DNA of 64,000 nt from Oscillospiraceae bacterium (GCA_020025545.1 JAHHRX010000005.1:34642-98641); one strand, 5' to 3'; shown: positions 42,029-51,200, counted from the stretch's first letter. Notes: a model not told the origin generated them from the sequence alone. Made by a program: numbers and translations.

Positions 42029-44047
42029 TTATACGCCCACCGTTTCCTTGTGGAGCATCTCATAGGTCTCATCCTTCTCGCCGCAGTTTTCTCTGTGGTA
42101 AGTAGGAACTACCTGCTGAATCAGGCTCTGCATGTTCGGCACATTGGCATAAGCCGCAGCCATCAGCATCTGCAAATCCTCCATGAACCGATCCATGTCA
42201 AAGGCAATGGGATTGCCGATATGAATGAGATCGTTATCGGTCTTTTGCATGCCCTCTTCCGCCATCAGCTTCTCTTCATAGAGTTTTTCGCCGGGACGCA
42301 GGCCAGAGTACAGCACAGGAATATCAATATCCGGGCGATAGCCGGAGAGCTTGATAAGGTTCCGGGCCAGATCGTCGATCTTTACGGGTGCACCCATATC
42401 CAGCACGAAGATTTCGCCGCCCTTGGCATAGGTGCCTGCCTGCATTACAAGGCTCACCGCCTCGGGAATGGTCATAAAGTAGCGGATGATATCCGGATGG
42501 GTCACCGTTACAGGGCCGCCCTTGGCAATCTGCTTCTTAAAGAGGGGAATGACAGAACCGTTGCTGCCCAGCACATTGCCGAAGCGGACAGCCACAAACT
42601 CGGTAATATACTTGTGGCCCTTCTGTGCCTTCATTTCCCCTGCCTCCTGCTGAGGCTCGTGGGTAAACAGCACCGGAAGGCGATCTGCAGTGCCTTCCTT
42701 CACAGCCCGGTCGAAGGACTGGATCACCATTTCGCAAAGCCGCTTACTGGCACCCATTACATTGGTGGGGTTCACGGCCTTGTCGGTGCTGATCAGCACA
42801 AAGCGCTTACAGCCGTACAGCAGCGCGGCATAAGCCGTCTTATAGGTGCCGATCACATTGTTTTTAATGGCCTCGCAGGGGCTGTCCTCCATCAGAGGCA
42901 CATGCTTGTGCGCCGCCGCATGATAGACGATATCCGGATGATGCTCTGCAAACACAGACTCGATCCGGCGGCTGTCCCGGACGGAGCCGATCAGCACCGT
43001 AAGCTTCAGCTGGGGATAGCGCTCTTTCAGCTCCTGCTGAATATCATAGGCGTTGTTTTCATACACATCAAAGATGATCAACTCTTTGGGGTTATGCGGT
43101 GCCACCTGACGGCAAAGCTCACTTCCGATGCTTCCGCCGCCGCCGGTAACCAGAATGGTTTTACCGGTAATCTGGTTATAAATATCATCCATGTTAACGG
43201 TGATGGGATCCCGTCCCAGCAGGTCTTCCACCGCCACATCCTTCATATCGCCGATGCTCAGCTTGCCGGACACCATATCCGGCATACTGGGCAGATTTTT
43301 GATTTCGCATCCGGTTTCCTTGCAGATATTCAGAATATCCCGCTTTTCCTCGGGGGAAATCCGGTTGATAGCCACCAGAATCTTATTGATATTATACTTT
43401 TCCACATTCAGCATAATATCATCCCGGCCGCCCACCACGGGGATTCCGTCGATATCTCTTCCCCATTTGTTGGGGCAGTCATCGATGATACAGCAGATTT
43501 TGAGGAATTCTCCTTTGAGTCTCCGGGCATCATGGATAATGGCCTGACCGGCATTGCCTGCACCGATCACCATGATCCGCTGGGTGCTGCTTTTCGCCGC
43601 ATCGGAAGCATTGCGGTTATAAAACATCAGCAGCACCCGATAGGAAAAGCGCACGCACACCATCAGCACAAACTGGAAGCCTGCGCCGATGATATAGCAG
43701 GAAATGGGCAGCCGCACCAAAAAGACTTTGGTGCAAATCACATATGCCGCCACGGTGATTACCGTGGAAACACCCACACGCATAACCTCGTTAATGCTTG
43801 CAAACCGCCAGATACTATTGTACAGCCGCATCCGCCAGAACACCAGTAAACAGGCAACCGTGTAAATCGGTGCAAAATAGAGTACCGTCATCATATACTC
43901 CATAGGGATCGCACTGTATCGGCAGTCAAACCGGAACCACAGAGCTGCAAGATATGAAATATTGACAACAATTATGTCATAAATCATCAGCATTAAGGCA
44001 ATCTTCTGCCAATGCTCCAGGTGCCGAACCTTGGTATTCTTTTTCAT
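42029..44047 (-). CDS. Membrane NDP-sugar 4,6-dehydratase (PglF/WbpM/CapD type)
   Basis: A 672-residue protein. Four helices cover about 10-130, a CoA-binding-like Rossmann domain follows (RIMVIGAGNAGQAI), then an extended SDR domain (ILVTGGGGSIGSELCRQ). The active site has the long-form NVMGASK (MxxxK instead of YxxxK), as in PglF and WbpM, which convert UDP-GlcNAc to the 4-keto-6-deoxy sugar for diacetamido-sugar or capsule synthesis. TTAGGAG precedes the ATG. No other glycan gene is adjacent. Confidence 0.92.
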   Translation of the reverse strand: MKKNTKVRHLEHWQKIALMLMIYDIIVVNISYLAALWFRFDCRYSAIPMEYMMTVLYFAPIYTVACLLVFWRMRLYNSIWRFASINEVMRVGVSTVITVAAYVICTKVFLVRLPISCYIIGAGFQFVLMVCVRFSYRVLLMFYNRNASDAAKSSTQRIMVIGAGNAGQAIIHDARRLKGEFLKICCIIDDCPNKWGRDIDGIPVVGGRDDIMLNVEKYNINKILVAINRISPEEKRDILNICKETGCEIKNLPSMPDMVSGKLSIGDMKDVAVEDLLGRDPITVNMDDIYNQITGKTILVTGGGGSIGSELCRQVAPHNPKELIIFDVYENNAYDIQQELKERYPQLKLTVLIGSVRDSRRIESVFAEHHPDIVYHAAAHKHVPLMEDSPCEAIKNNVIGTYKTAYAALLYGCKRFVLISTDKAVNPTNVMGASKRLCEMVIQSFDRAVKEGTADRLPVLFTHEPQQEAGEMKAQKGHKYITEFVAVRFGNVLGSNGSVIPLFKKQIAKGGPVTVTHPDIIRYFMTIPEAVSLVMQAGTYAKGGEIFVLDMGAPVKIDDLARNLIKLSGYRPDIDIPVLYSGLRPGEKLYEEKLMAEEGMQKTDNDLIHIGNPIAFDMDRFMEDLQMLMAAAYANVPNMQSLIQQVVPTYHRENCGEKDETYEMLHKETVGV

Positions 44048-44078
44048 TTTTCTCTCCTAATTACATTTCTATTTTGGC

Positions 44079-44132
44079 ATGTCAGCTTTCTGTGTTTGCC
44101 CTGTATCGGGGCAGCCCCAAAAAAGCTGACAT
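44079..44132 (-). promoter_or_regulatory. Long hairpin in the leader of the dehydratase gene
   Basis: Eleven-base arms ATGTCAGCTTT and AAAGCTGACAT (44079-44089 and 44122-44132) enclose 32 nt that contain a second small GGGGC/GCCCC hairpin. It lies between the promoter and the start codon. Confidence 0.55.
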
Positions 44133-44160
44133 ATTTCGTGCATCTCTCTTCAAGCTATAC

Positions 44161-44189
44161 ATTATACTCCTTTTTTCCCTAAAATGCAA
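44161..44189 (-). promoter_or_regulatory. Promoter of the dehydratase gene
   Basis: Minus strand: TTGCAT (44189-44184), 17 bp, TATAAT (44166-44161). Confidence 0.75.
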
Positions 44190-44263
44190 GCAATTCTAAT
44201 ATACCGCAGTTCTGCGCAGGCAGGCCTTTGCAGGCAGCGTCTTCTGACAGAAAGGAGCTTTTT

Positions 44264-45244
44264 ATGAATATTGCTATATTGGGCTATGGAAATCTGGGGC
44301 AGGGCACAGAGCTGGCGGCTTATAACAGCCGGGATTTACACCTTGCCGGTATTTTCACCCGCCGGGATCCCGCCCGGATAAAGCCTTTGACAAAAACCGC
44401 CCGAATATTTCCCGAAAAGGATCTTTTATCCCGCAAGGAGGAGATCGATGTGCTGGTACTTTGCCGGGGAAGTGCCACGGATCTTCCCGAAATTTCTCCC
44501 ATGCTGGCCCGCCATTTTAATATTGTGGACAGCTTCGACACCCACGCCGCCATGGAAACGCATTTTTCGCAAGTGGATGCCGCCGCCGGAGAAACCGGCC
44601 ATCTGGCCCTCATTGGTGCCGGATGGGATCCGGGGCTTTTTTCAACGGTGCGGCTCTGGGCCGAATCCATTCTGCCAAAAAGCACCGCCGACACCTTCTG
44701 GGGTCCGGGTGTCAGTCAGGGGCACTCCGACGCCATCCGCCGGATTCCCGGGGTGAAGGATGCCCGGCAATACACCGTTCCCATAGAAGAGGCTGTGGCA
44801 TCCGCAGAGCGCAGCGGCCATTCCGTCCTGCCTCCCCAAAGCAAACACCGGCGGGAATGCTTTGTTGCTGCTGAAAAAGGGGCGGATCTTGCCCGCATTG
44901 AAAAGGAAATCAAAACCATGCCCCACTATTTTGCAAATTACCGCACTTCGGTGCATTTCGTATCGGAAGATACCCTCCGGCAAAAGCACGCAGCCATTCC
45001 CCACGGGGGCTGCGTGATTGCCGCAGGACAGACAGGGCTTCAGAATCAGCACCGACAGCTTATGGAATTTCGGCTGAAGCTGGATTCCAACCCGGAATTT
45101 ACCGGTGCCGTACTGGCGGCCTGCGCCCGTGCCGTACATACCCTTCACGGTCGGGGGCAGGTTGGGTGCATTACCATGGCGGATGTGGCTCCGGCAGATT
45201 TTTCCCCGCTGTCCCCTGCCGATTTCCGCAGGCGGCTGCTGTAG
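44264..45244 (+). CDS. ddh: meso-Diaminopimelate D-dehydrogenase
   Basis: Ddh makes meso-diaminopimelate in one NADPH-dependent step from tetrahydrodipicolinate and ammonia. The 326-residue protein has the NAD(P) loop IAILGYGNLGQG, DSFDTHA, the substrate loop GAGWDPGLFS and GPGVSQGHSDAIRRI. ATG 44264 has AAAGGAG 6 nt upstream; the frame start at 44228 lacks one. meso-DAP serves lysine synthesis and, in many clostridia, the cell wall, which matters for the D-Asp locus at 8422-13498. Confidence 0.95.
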   Translation: MNIAILGYGNLGQGTELAAYNSRDLHLAGIFTRRDPARIKPLTKTARIFPEKDLLSRKEEIDVLVLCRGSATDLPEISPMLARHFNIVDSFDTHAAMETHFSQVDAAAGETGHLALIGAGWDPGLFSTVRLWAESILPKSTADTFWGPGVSQGHSDAIRRIPGVKDARQYTVPIEEAVASAERSGHSVLPPQSKHRRECFVAAEKGADLARIEKEIKTMPHYFANYRTSVHFVSEDTLRQKHAAIPHGGCVIAAGQTGLQNQHRQLMEFRLKLDSNPEFTGAVLAACARAVHTLHGRGQVGCITMADVAPADFSPLSPADFRRRLL

Positions 45245-45248
45245 CCGT

Positions 45249-45292
45249 AAAAAATTCCGGGCATACCGCATATGCCCGGATTCTGTTTTTTT
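45249..45292. terminator. Bidirectional terminator
   Basis: TCCGGGCATA pairs with TATGCCCGGA around CCGCA; T-run TTCTGTTTTTTT on the plus side, TTTTTT on the minus side. Lies between convergent ddh and the aminotransferase gene. Confidence 0.85.
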
Positions 45293-45304
45293 CCAAAAAA
45301 GCGC

Positions 45305-46537
45305 CTATTTCTGGTGGTAATCCTGCAAAAAATTCCCCATTCTCTCCATGGCATCTTTCAAAATATCTGCCTGAGGCAGCATGACGATTCGGAAATGATC
45401 CGGCTCCGCCCAGTCAAATCCGCTGCCGGGAACCACCAGAATGTGTGCCTGCTCCAAGAGATCCGCCGCAAACTTCTTGTCGCTGGTAATGCCGAATTTT
45501 TTGGTATCCAGCCGTGGGAACAGATAGAAGGCGGCGCTGTTTTTCACAAAGGAAATGCCGTCAATACCGGAAAGCACCTTGGTACAGGCCTCCCGCTGTT
45601 CGTAGATCCGCCCGCCGGGCCGCACCATGGAGGCCGGAGTCTCCATATCTGCCATAGCCGCCGGAATGACCAGCTGGGAAAGCGCATTTGCACACAGGCG
45701 CATGGAGGTCAGCTCCACAATGCCCCGGCGGTATTGGGTCAATTCCTCCCGGGGACCGCTCAAAATCATCCATCCGCTGCGGAAACCGCAGAGACAGTGG
45801 GACTTGGACAGTCCGTTGAGGGTCACCATCGGCAGATCCGGTGCCAGAGATGCGGTGGACACATGGGTAAGCCCATCCATCACCAGCCGGTCGTAGATCT
45901 CGTCGGAAAATACCAGCAGCTTATGCTCCCGGGCCACCTGCAGCATTTGCAGCAGCACATCGGTATCGTACAGCGCGCCGGTGGGATTATTGGGATTGAT
46001 GATCACCATGGCTCTGGTTTTTGCCGTGACTTTTTTCCTGAGATCCGCCACATCCGGGTTCCAGCCGGATGCTTCATCGCAGCGGTAATACACCGGCTTT
46101 GCTCCGGTGAGCAGGATGGTATTGCTCCACAGGGAGTAGTTGGGGGTCGGCACCAGCACTTCGTCCCCCGGATTCAGCAGCGGCATCAGGGCAAAGTTCG
46201 CCACCTCGCTGACACCGTTTCCGATAAAAACATCCCCGGCCTCCACGCCCTCAATTCCTTTCCCCCGGGCATAGGCGGCAATGGCCTCCCGGGCGTCGGG
46301 CATACCCTGAAAATCGCAGTAGGGCACACCGTATTCTTCCTGCCCCGCAATGGCGGAGCGGATGCTCTCGGGCATGGTAAAGCCGAAAGAGCCGGGGTTT
46401 CCTGTATTGAGCCGCAGAACATCAATCCCCTGCTGTTTCATTTGCAGGGCCCTGCGGTATAATTCTCCTCGAATATCCGAATGGACATATTCCATTCGCT
46501 TTGCCGGATAAATCAACTGATCCATCTCCTGTTCCAA
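45305..46537 (-). CDS. PLP-dependent aminotransferase (AlaT/AspC class)
   Basis: A 410-residue class I/II aminotransferase. The PLP lysine is in NGLSKSHCLCGFRSGWM, the NPNNPTGALYD motif binds the substrate carboxylate, and FSDEIYDRL carries the conserved Asp/Tyr pair. The sequence type is close to alanine or aspartate aminotransferases; the exact amino acid is not certain. The TTG at 46537 has AGGACAGAG upstream; the ATG at 46525 directly abuts an AGGAG and looks too close, so the start is tentative. An extended -10 (TGTTAAAAT) lies about 30 bp upstream. Confidence 0.88.
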   Translation of the reverse strand: MEQEMDQLIYPAKRMEYVHSDIRGELYRRALQMKQQGIDVLRLNTGNPGSFGFTMPESIRSAIAGQEEYGVPYCDFQGMPDAREAIAAYARGKGIEGVEAGDVFIGNGVSEVANFALMPLLNPGDEVLVPTPNYSLWSNTILLTGAKPVYYRCDEASGWNPDVADLRKKVTAKTRAMVIINPNNPTGALYDTDVLLQMLQVAREHKLLVFSDEIYDRLVMDGLTHVSTASLAPDLPMVTLNGLSKSHCLCGFRSGWMILSGPREELTQYRRGIVELTSMRLCANALSQLVIPAAMADMETPASMVRPGGRIYEQREACTKVLSGIDGISFVKNSAAFYLFPRLDTKKFGITSDKKFAADLLEQAHILVVPGSGFDWAEPDHFRIVMLPQADILKDAMERMGNFLQDYHQK

Positions 46538-46623
46538 ATTTCTCTGTCCTGGTCAAACATCTCGCCTATTTTAACAGATTGGTTCAGAAAAAGAAAGAGG
46601 TTTCCCGAAATATCCCGCCCTTA

Positions 46624-47430
46624 TTACCGGAACTTCCGTTTTTTCAGTGCCGGAATCATTTCCCCCGCATCTTTCAATACCAGATGAGGCTTATCCGGCG
46701 AATTCTGCAGGGTTTCCGGTGTAGACTCCCCCGACAGCACCAAAATCCCCATAGCCCCCGCATTGAGGCCGGATTTCACATCGGTGTAGATCCGATCCCC
46801 GATGACCGCCGTTTCCTCCGGGGTAAATCCCCATTGCTCCATGGCAAGTCTCGGCATCAGGGGCGAGGGCTTGCCGATGACCACCGGCTCTCTGCCGGTA
46901 GCATTGCGGATGCCGATGCAGATGCTTCCGCAGTCCGGCACAAAGCCGAACTCCGTGGGGCACACCAGATCCGGATTGGTGGCAATGTAAGGAATGTCCT
47001 TTTTTTCCGTCAGGAGCTTGCTCACATTCCAGAGCTTTCCGAAGGTCAGCTCCGTGTCGAAGCCCATGACCACGCACTGCGCCCGGTCAATATCCTCGGT
47101 GACGGCAAAGCCCTCCCCCTCCAGCTCCCGCACCAGGGAACGGGTGCCGCAGACATAGAGCACCTTTCCCGGATGGTTTTGCCTGAGATAATAAGCCGTC
47201 GCCTGCGAGGAAGTGATAAAATCCTCCCGCGCGGCCGAAATCCCCAGTTTTTCCAGCTTTAAAATGTAGTCATCCACACTTTTGGAGGAATTATTGGTCA
47301 TAAAGAGATATTTGCCGCCCACGCTGCGAATCTCAGCCAGCAGCTCCTTTGCAAAGGGAAACAGGCTGTCACCAAGGTACAGCGTGCCATCCATGTCAAA
47401 CAAAAACAGTCTGATATTTTCGATTCCCAT
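46624..47430 (-). CDS. HAD-IIA family phosphatase
   Basis: A 268-residue HAD hydrolase with motif I FLFDMDGTLYLGD, motif II LFMTNNSS and motif IV VIGDRIYTDVKSG. The IIA cap lies between motifs II and III. The family includes NagD, 4-nitrophenylphosphatases and glycerol-3-phosphate or phosphoglycolate phosphatases. The ATG is 3 bp after the DUF1667 stop in the glycerol-3-phosphate operon, which points to glycerol-3-phosphate as a substrate (inference). Confidence 0.88.
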   Translation of the reverse strand: MGIENIRLFLFDMDGTLYLGDSLFPFAKELLAEIRSVGGKYLFMTNNSSKSVDDYILKLEKLGISAAREDFITSSQATAYYLRQNHPGKVLYVCGTRSLVRELEGEGFAVTEDIDRAQCVVMGFDTELTFGKLWNVSKLLTEKKDIPYIATNPDLVCPTEFGFVPDCGSICIGIRNATGREPVVIGKPSPLMPRLAMEQWGFTPEETAVIGDRIYTDVKSGLNAGAMGILVLSGESTPETLQNSPDKPHLVLKDAGEMIPALKKRKFR

Positions 47431-47433
47431 GGA

Positions 47434-47781
47434 TTACTCCACATCTCTGGTGGCTACCACGGGAGAGCCGAAAAGCGAATCCACGATCACATCCCCGATT
47501 TTCACAGGGGCAAACACCCGGATGCCGTGGAGCATCTGTGCCGCTTCCATCATTTTTCCCTTGGGGATGGGATTCAGTGTTTTGACGGACACCATGGTGT
47601 CCTCACGGTTCGCCACCCGAACACAGGAGGTCACCGTCCGCACGGGCGCCGTACACTCCCGGATGGCGTATTCCCTGCCCTTGGGGCAGGTATTGCCGGT
47701 AACTTCCAAACTGCCCTTTTCCCCGGTCACCTGTAAAGCGCATCCTCTGGGGCAGATGATGCAGGTCAGCTCCTTTTTCAT
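47434..47781 (-). CDS. DUF1667 cysteine-rich protein
   Basis: A 115-residue protein of DUF1667 with CIICPRGCAL near the start and NTCPKGREYA after, a set of four cysteines fit for an iron-sulfur cluster. It is routinely found beside two flavin oxidoreductases of the glycerol-3-phosphate dehydrogenase type in clostridia and may be their electron-transfer subunit (inference). It overlaps the upstream oxidoreductase gene by 4 bp. Confidence 0.88.
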   Translation of the reverse strand: MKKELTCIICPRGCALQVTGEKGSLEVTGNTCPKGREYAIRECTAPVRTVTSCVRVANREDTMVSVKTLNPIPKGKMMEAAQMLHGIRVFAPVKIGDVIVDSLFGSPVVATRDVE

Positions 47782-49025
47782 GCCAGCTCCTCCAATTCTA
47801 CCGTGATAACTCCCTGAGCCTTGCTCAGCTTCTCTCCGGGTACGGTGATTTTCTCCATTTCTCCCGGAGCCGCTTTCAGCCGCTTCACGGAAACGAGCAC
47901 CTCATCGCCCTGTCGAACTGTAAAGCGCACCTTTCCGAAGGGGCGGCTTACCCGCAGGAAAAGGGGCACATCCCGTCCGTCCCTGTGCAGTGTCTGGGGA
48001 ATCACATACCGCACGCCGAAGCCGGCTTCGGTCTTTGCGGTTTCCGCCGTATTATCTCCGTTAAGTATCCGCTCTGCGGCTCCGATTCCCGCTCGCTCGG
48101 CTTCATCGGAAACATAGTCCACAAGATCATGCACCTGCAAAACATTGCCGCAGGCATAAATTCCCGGCACCATGGTCTGACAGCTGTCGTCCACCAGTGC
48201 GCCGTTGGTAACAGGATCCATGGGGATCCCCGCTCCTCTTGTCAGTTCGTTCTCCGGAATCAGTCCTACGCTTAAAAGCAGCGTGTCGCAGGGGATAAAG
48301 CGTCTGGTTTCCTCTATGATCTGCCGTTTTTCGTCCACCTGCGCAATGGTCACGCCCTCCAGACGGCCATTGCCGTGAATCTGCGCCACGGTGGTGCTGA
48401 GATAAAGGGGAATGTCGAAATCATGGAGGCACTGCACAATATTGCGCATCAGTCCGCCGGAATAGGGCATCAGCTCGCAGACTGCCTCCACCTTTGCCCC
48501 TTCCAGACTCATCCGCCGAGCCATAATCAGTCCGATATCGCCGGAGCCAAGGATCACCACCCGCCTGCCAACCATATAACCGGCGCAGTTGATGAGTTTT
48601 TGCGCGGTTCCGGCGCTGTAGATGCCGGCACAGCGGCTGCCGCTGATATTGAGGGCGCCGCGGCTCCGCTCCCGGCAGCCCATGGCAAGAATGACGGCTT
48701 CCGCCTTGATTTTGAGAATACCGTCCCGATTCTGTGCCGTAACCACCCGGTCAGGGGACAGCGCGGTAACGGTGGTTTCGTAGAAAACAGGGATATTTCG
48801 TTCCGCCACCTTCCGGGCGTAGACGGCGGCATATTCCGGCCCCGTCAGCTCCTGTCCCAGCTTGTGCAGTCCGAAGCCGTTGTGGATGCACTGCTGCAAA
48901 ATGCCGCCCAGCCCAGGCTCCCGATCCAGAATCACCACATCGGTAACGCCCCGGTCATAGGCTGCCACCGCCGCGGCCATGCCCGCAGGGCCGCCGCCGA
49001 TCACAACGATTTTATGTTCTTTCAT
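47778..49025 (-). CDS. FAD/NAD-binding oxidoreductase, GlpB-like partner
   Basis: A 415-residue flavoprotein with an FAD loop VIGGGPAGMAAAVAAY, a second NAD(P) loop VVILGSGDIGLIMARRM, and the block MGCRERSRGALNISG typical of the family found next to DUF1667. It lies between a GlpA-like dehydrogenase gene and DUF1667, overlapping each by 4 bp. It probably passes electrons from glycerol-3-phosphate oxidation to NAD(P) or another carrier; the exact acceptor is unknown. Confidence 0.88.
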   Translation of the reverse strand: MKEHKIVVIGGGPAGMAAAVAAYDRGVTDVVILDREPGLGGILQQCIHNGFGLHKLGQELTGPEYAAVYARKVAERNIPVFYETTVTALSPDRVVTAQNRDGILKIKAEAVILAMGCRERSRGALNISGSRCAGIYSAGTAQKLINCAGYMVGRRVVILGSGDIGLIMARRMSLEGAKVEAVCELMPYSGGLMRNIVQCLHDFDIPLYLSTTVAQIHGNGRLEGVTIAQVDEKRQIIEETRRFIPCDTLLLSVGLIPENELTRGAGIPMDPVTNGALVDDSCQTMVPGIYACGNVLQVHDLVDYVSDEAERAGIGAAERILNGDNTAETAKTEAGFGVRYVIPQTLHRDGRDVPLFLRVSRPFGKVRFTVRQGDEVLVSVKRLKAAPGEMEKITVPGEKLSKAQGVITVELEELA

Positions 49026-50467
49026 TTTGCCTCCCCTGCCTTTCCCGTCAGCATATAGGAATCGCCGCCGTTTTTTGTCACCTGTTCCATGGGAATCCCC
49101 AGCTCCTCGCTGATGAGCTTCATCACCTGCGGGCCGCAGAAGCCTCCCTGACAGCGTCCCATGCCGCTGCGGGTGCGGCGCTTTACGCCGTCCACATCCG
49201 CCGCACCGGGATTGCGCCGAATCGCCGCCCGGATTTCTCCCTCGCTGACAGTTTCACACCGGCAGACAATTTTGCCGTAATCGGGGTGGCACTTGATAAA
49301 TGCATCTTTTTCCTCGTCGTTCATCTTGCGGAAGGCATGGGGATCTTCCCGACGGCCGTTCCAGTCCTGCTTTTTTTCCAGAGGAAGCCCCGTTTCCCGC
49401 AGCAGCTGCACCACATATCCGGCAATCGCCACGCAGCAGGTAAGCCCCGGAGAATCAATGGCTGCCGCATGGACGACGCCGGGCGCCTTCCGGGACTTTT
49501 CAATGATAAAATCTCCGCCGCTGACCGAGGATCGCACCCCGGCAAAGGAGGTGATGACCTGCCGGAAATCCACGGAAGGCACGCTCTTTGCCGCCAGACG
49601 CTGCACCAGCTCCATACCCTCGGGGGTGGTGTCCCGGCTTTCGGGCGTGGCAACCTGCGCAGCCGTGGGGCCGGTCAGAAGATTTCCGTCCACCGTGGGT
49701 GTCACCAGAATACCCTTGCCCGCCTTGGTGGGGATCTGGAAAATCGTGTGTTTTACACGGCTGCCCTCAGTCTTATCCAGCAGAAGATATTCTCCCGCTC
49801 TCGGAATGATGGAGAAGCCGCCGTCGCCCACCATATTCGCCACCTTGTCGGAAAATCCGCCGGCGCAGTTGACGATTCTTCCGGCAGTGACGGTTCGCCC
49901 GTCCTCTGCGGCAATGGCGTAGCCGTCCTCCTCCGGGGTAATGGAGGAAACCTTAAAATTCCGCAGCAAAGCTGCGCCGTTGTCCATAGCGCTGCCCGCC
50001 GCCGCCACCGTCAGCTCATAGGGACAGATAATGCCCGCCGTGGGGACATAGAGAGCCTTTGTCACCGCTTCGGAAAGATTCGGCTCCAGCTCCCTTGCCT
50101 CGTCCCCGGTGAGAATGCGCATATCCGGCGTGCCGTTCTGGATGCCCCGGTCGTAAAGCACCTGCACCATCGGCTCTTCTTCCCCGCCGAAGGCGCAGAC
50201 CAGCGAGCCGTTGCGGATGCAGGGCACATTCAGCTCCTTTGCCGCCGCAAATAACAGCTCCACACCTTCGGTGTTGAGTCTGGCTTTCAGCGTCCCGGGC
50301 TCCGGATCGAAGCCGCCGTGGATAATGCCGCTGTTGGCCTTGGATGCGCCGCAGGCCACATCGTTTTCCTTTTCCAGCAGGCAGACGGAAAGCCGGTATT
50401 TCGACAGCTCCCGGGCAACCATGCTGCCCGTCACACCGGCACCAATGATGGCTACATCGTATTTCAT
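49022..50467 (-). CDS. glpA: Glycerol-3-phosphate dehydrogenase, GlpA-like flavoprotein
   Basis: A 481-residue FAD protein that should oxidise glycerol-3-phosphate to dihydroxyacetone phosphate. The FAD loop is DVAIIGAGVTGSMVARELS; the C-terminus holds a BFD-like [2Fe-2S] domain with CRCETVSEGEIRAAI and GRCQGGFCGPQV. ATG 50467 has AAGGGGGA about 9 nt upstream; a longer frame start at 50506 lies in the leader hairpin. It follows glpP, with a terminator hairpin in between. Confidence 0.87.
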   Translation of the reverse strand: MKYDVAIIGAGVTGSMVARELSKYRLSVCLLEKENDVACGASKANSGIIHGGFDPEPGTLKARLNTEGVELLFAAAKELNVPCIRNGSLVCAFGGEEEPMVQVLYDRGIQNGTPDMRILTGDEARELEPNLSEAVTKALYVPTAGIICPYELTVAAAGSAMDNGAALLRNFKVSSITPEEDGYAIAAEDGRTVTAGRIVNCAGGFSDKVANMVGDGGFSIIPRAGEYLLLDKTEGSRVKHTIFQIPTKAGKGILVTPTVDGNLLTGPTAAQVATPESRDTTPEGMELVQRLAAKSVPSVDFRQVITSFAGVRSSVSGGDFIIEKSRKAPGVVHAAAIDSPGLTCCVAIAGYVVQLLRETGLPLEKKQDWNGRREDPHAFRKMNDEEKDAFIKCHPDYGKIVCRCETVSEGEIRAAIRRNPGAADVDGVKRRTRSGMGRCQGGFCGPQVMKLISEELGIPMEQVTKNGGDSYMLTGKAGEAK

Positions 50468-50491
50468 GTGAAAAAATCCCCCTTTTTGCAT

Positions 50492-50549
50492 AAAAAAGAG
50501 AAACAAAAAGCAAAGGCGTGTGTTCCACCGTCTTTCCTTTCCGTTTCTC
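50492..50549 (-). terminator. Leader terminator before glpA, likely GlpP target
   Basis: Minus strand: GAGAAAC pairs with GTTTCTC (50549-50543 and 50504-50498), with an inner AAAGG/CCTTT helix, then six T (50497-50492). It lies between the glpP stop and the glpA start. Placement fits glycerol-3-phosphate-dependent antitermination by GlpP. Confidence 0.65.
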
Positions 50550-50576
50550 TCAATCTCTACGGATTACAATATAACT

Positions 50577-51137
50577 TTACAGATACCACAGAGCCTCACA
50601 GCCTGTGGAGATCGCCGCTGCGCCGGCACCCAATGCCGCCGTGATCTCCCCCTTGGTCTCAATGAGACCTCCGGCGATCACCGGCACGGAACCGGAGGAA
50701 AACCGCCTGACTGCCTTGGGCAGCACCCCGGGCATGATTTCCATAAAATGCGGGCTGGTGCCGTGAAGCATATCCTTCACGCTGTCCATCCCCTGAGAAT
50801 CCAGCGCAAAAAAACGCTGCACCGTGAGGAGTCCTTCTTCCTTCGCCATGCGAATGATGTTGGCACGGGTGCTGAGGATGCCGTCCGCACCGCAATGGCT
50901 CAGATATCGGATGCCCTCCCGGTCCTTGCCGATGCCCTCGGCCAGATCCATATGGACGAACACCGCCTTGCGGGCAAGATGCGCCTGCTCAATATGGCGA
51001 TGAACCGTCATGAGTCTGGCATCCAGATAGAAAAGCACCTGCGCCGGGGACTCCAGCGCCGCCTGCCACTTATCGTCCCGGATGGCTGCGATCACCGGAA
51101 ATTCCGCCAGCCGATCCTGTAACTGTCTGACCTGCAC
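50577..51137 (-). CDS. glpP: Glycerol-3-phosphate-responsive antiterminator
   Basis: A 186-residue GlpP. In Bacillus GlpP with glycerol-3-phosphate binds leader RNA and stops termination before glp genes. The family is marked by PVIAAIRDD, VFVHMDLAEGIGKD, GADGILSTR, QRFFALDS and PVIAGGLIETK. GTG 51137 is chosen since GGGAGG lies 6 nt upstream; the longer frame starts on the site itself. A leader terminator before the next gene is its probable target. Confidence 0.92.
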   Translation of the reverse strand: MQVRQLQDRLAEFPVIAAIRDDKWQAALESPAQVLFYLDARLMTVHRHIEQAHLARKAVFVHMDLAEGIGKDREGIRYLSHCGADGILSTRANIIRMAKEEGLLTVQRFFALDSQGMDSVKDMLHGTSPHFMEIMPGVLPKAVRRFSSGSVPVIAGGLIETKGEITAALGAGAAAISTGCEALWYL

Positions 51138-51171
51138 ACCATCCCTCCCCACTCAATCTCCATACCCGATT

Positions 51172-51200
51172 ATAGTACGGCATTCCTTAAAAAAAGTCAA
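51172..51200 (-). promoter_or_regulatory. Promoter of glpP
   Basis: Minus strand: TTGACT (51200-51195), 17 bp, TACTAT (51177-51172). A TATAAT three bases further on would need a 20-bp spacer. Confidence 0.6.
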
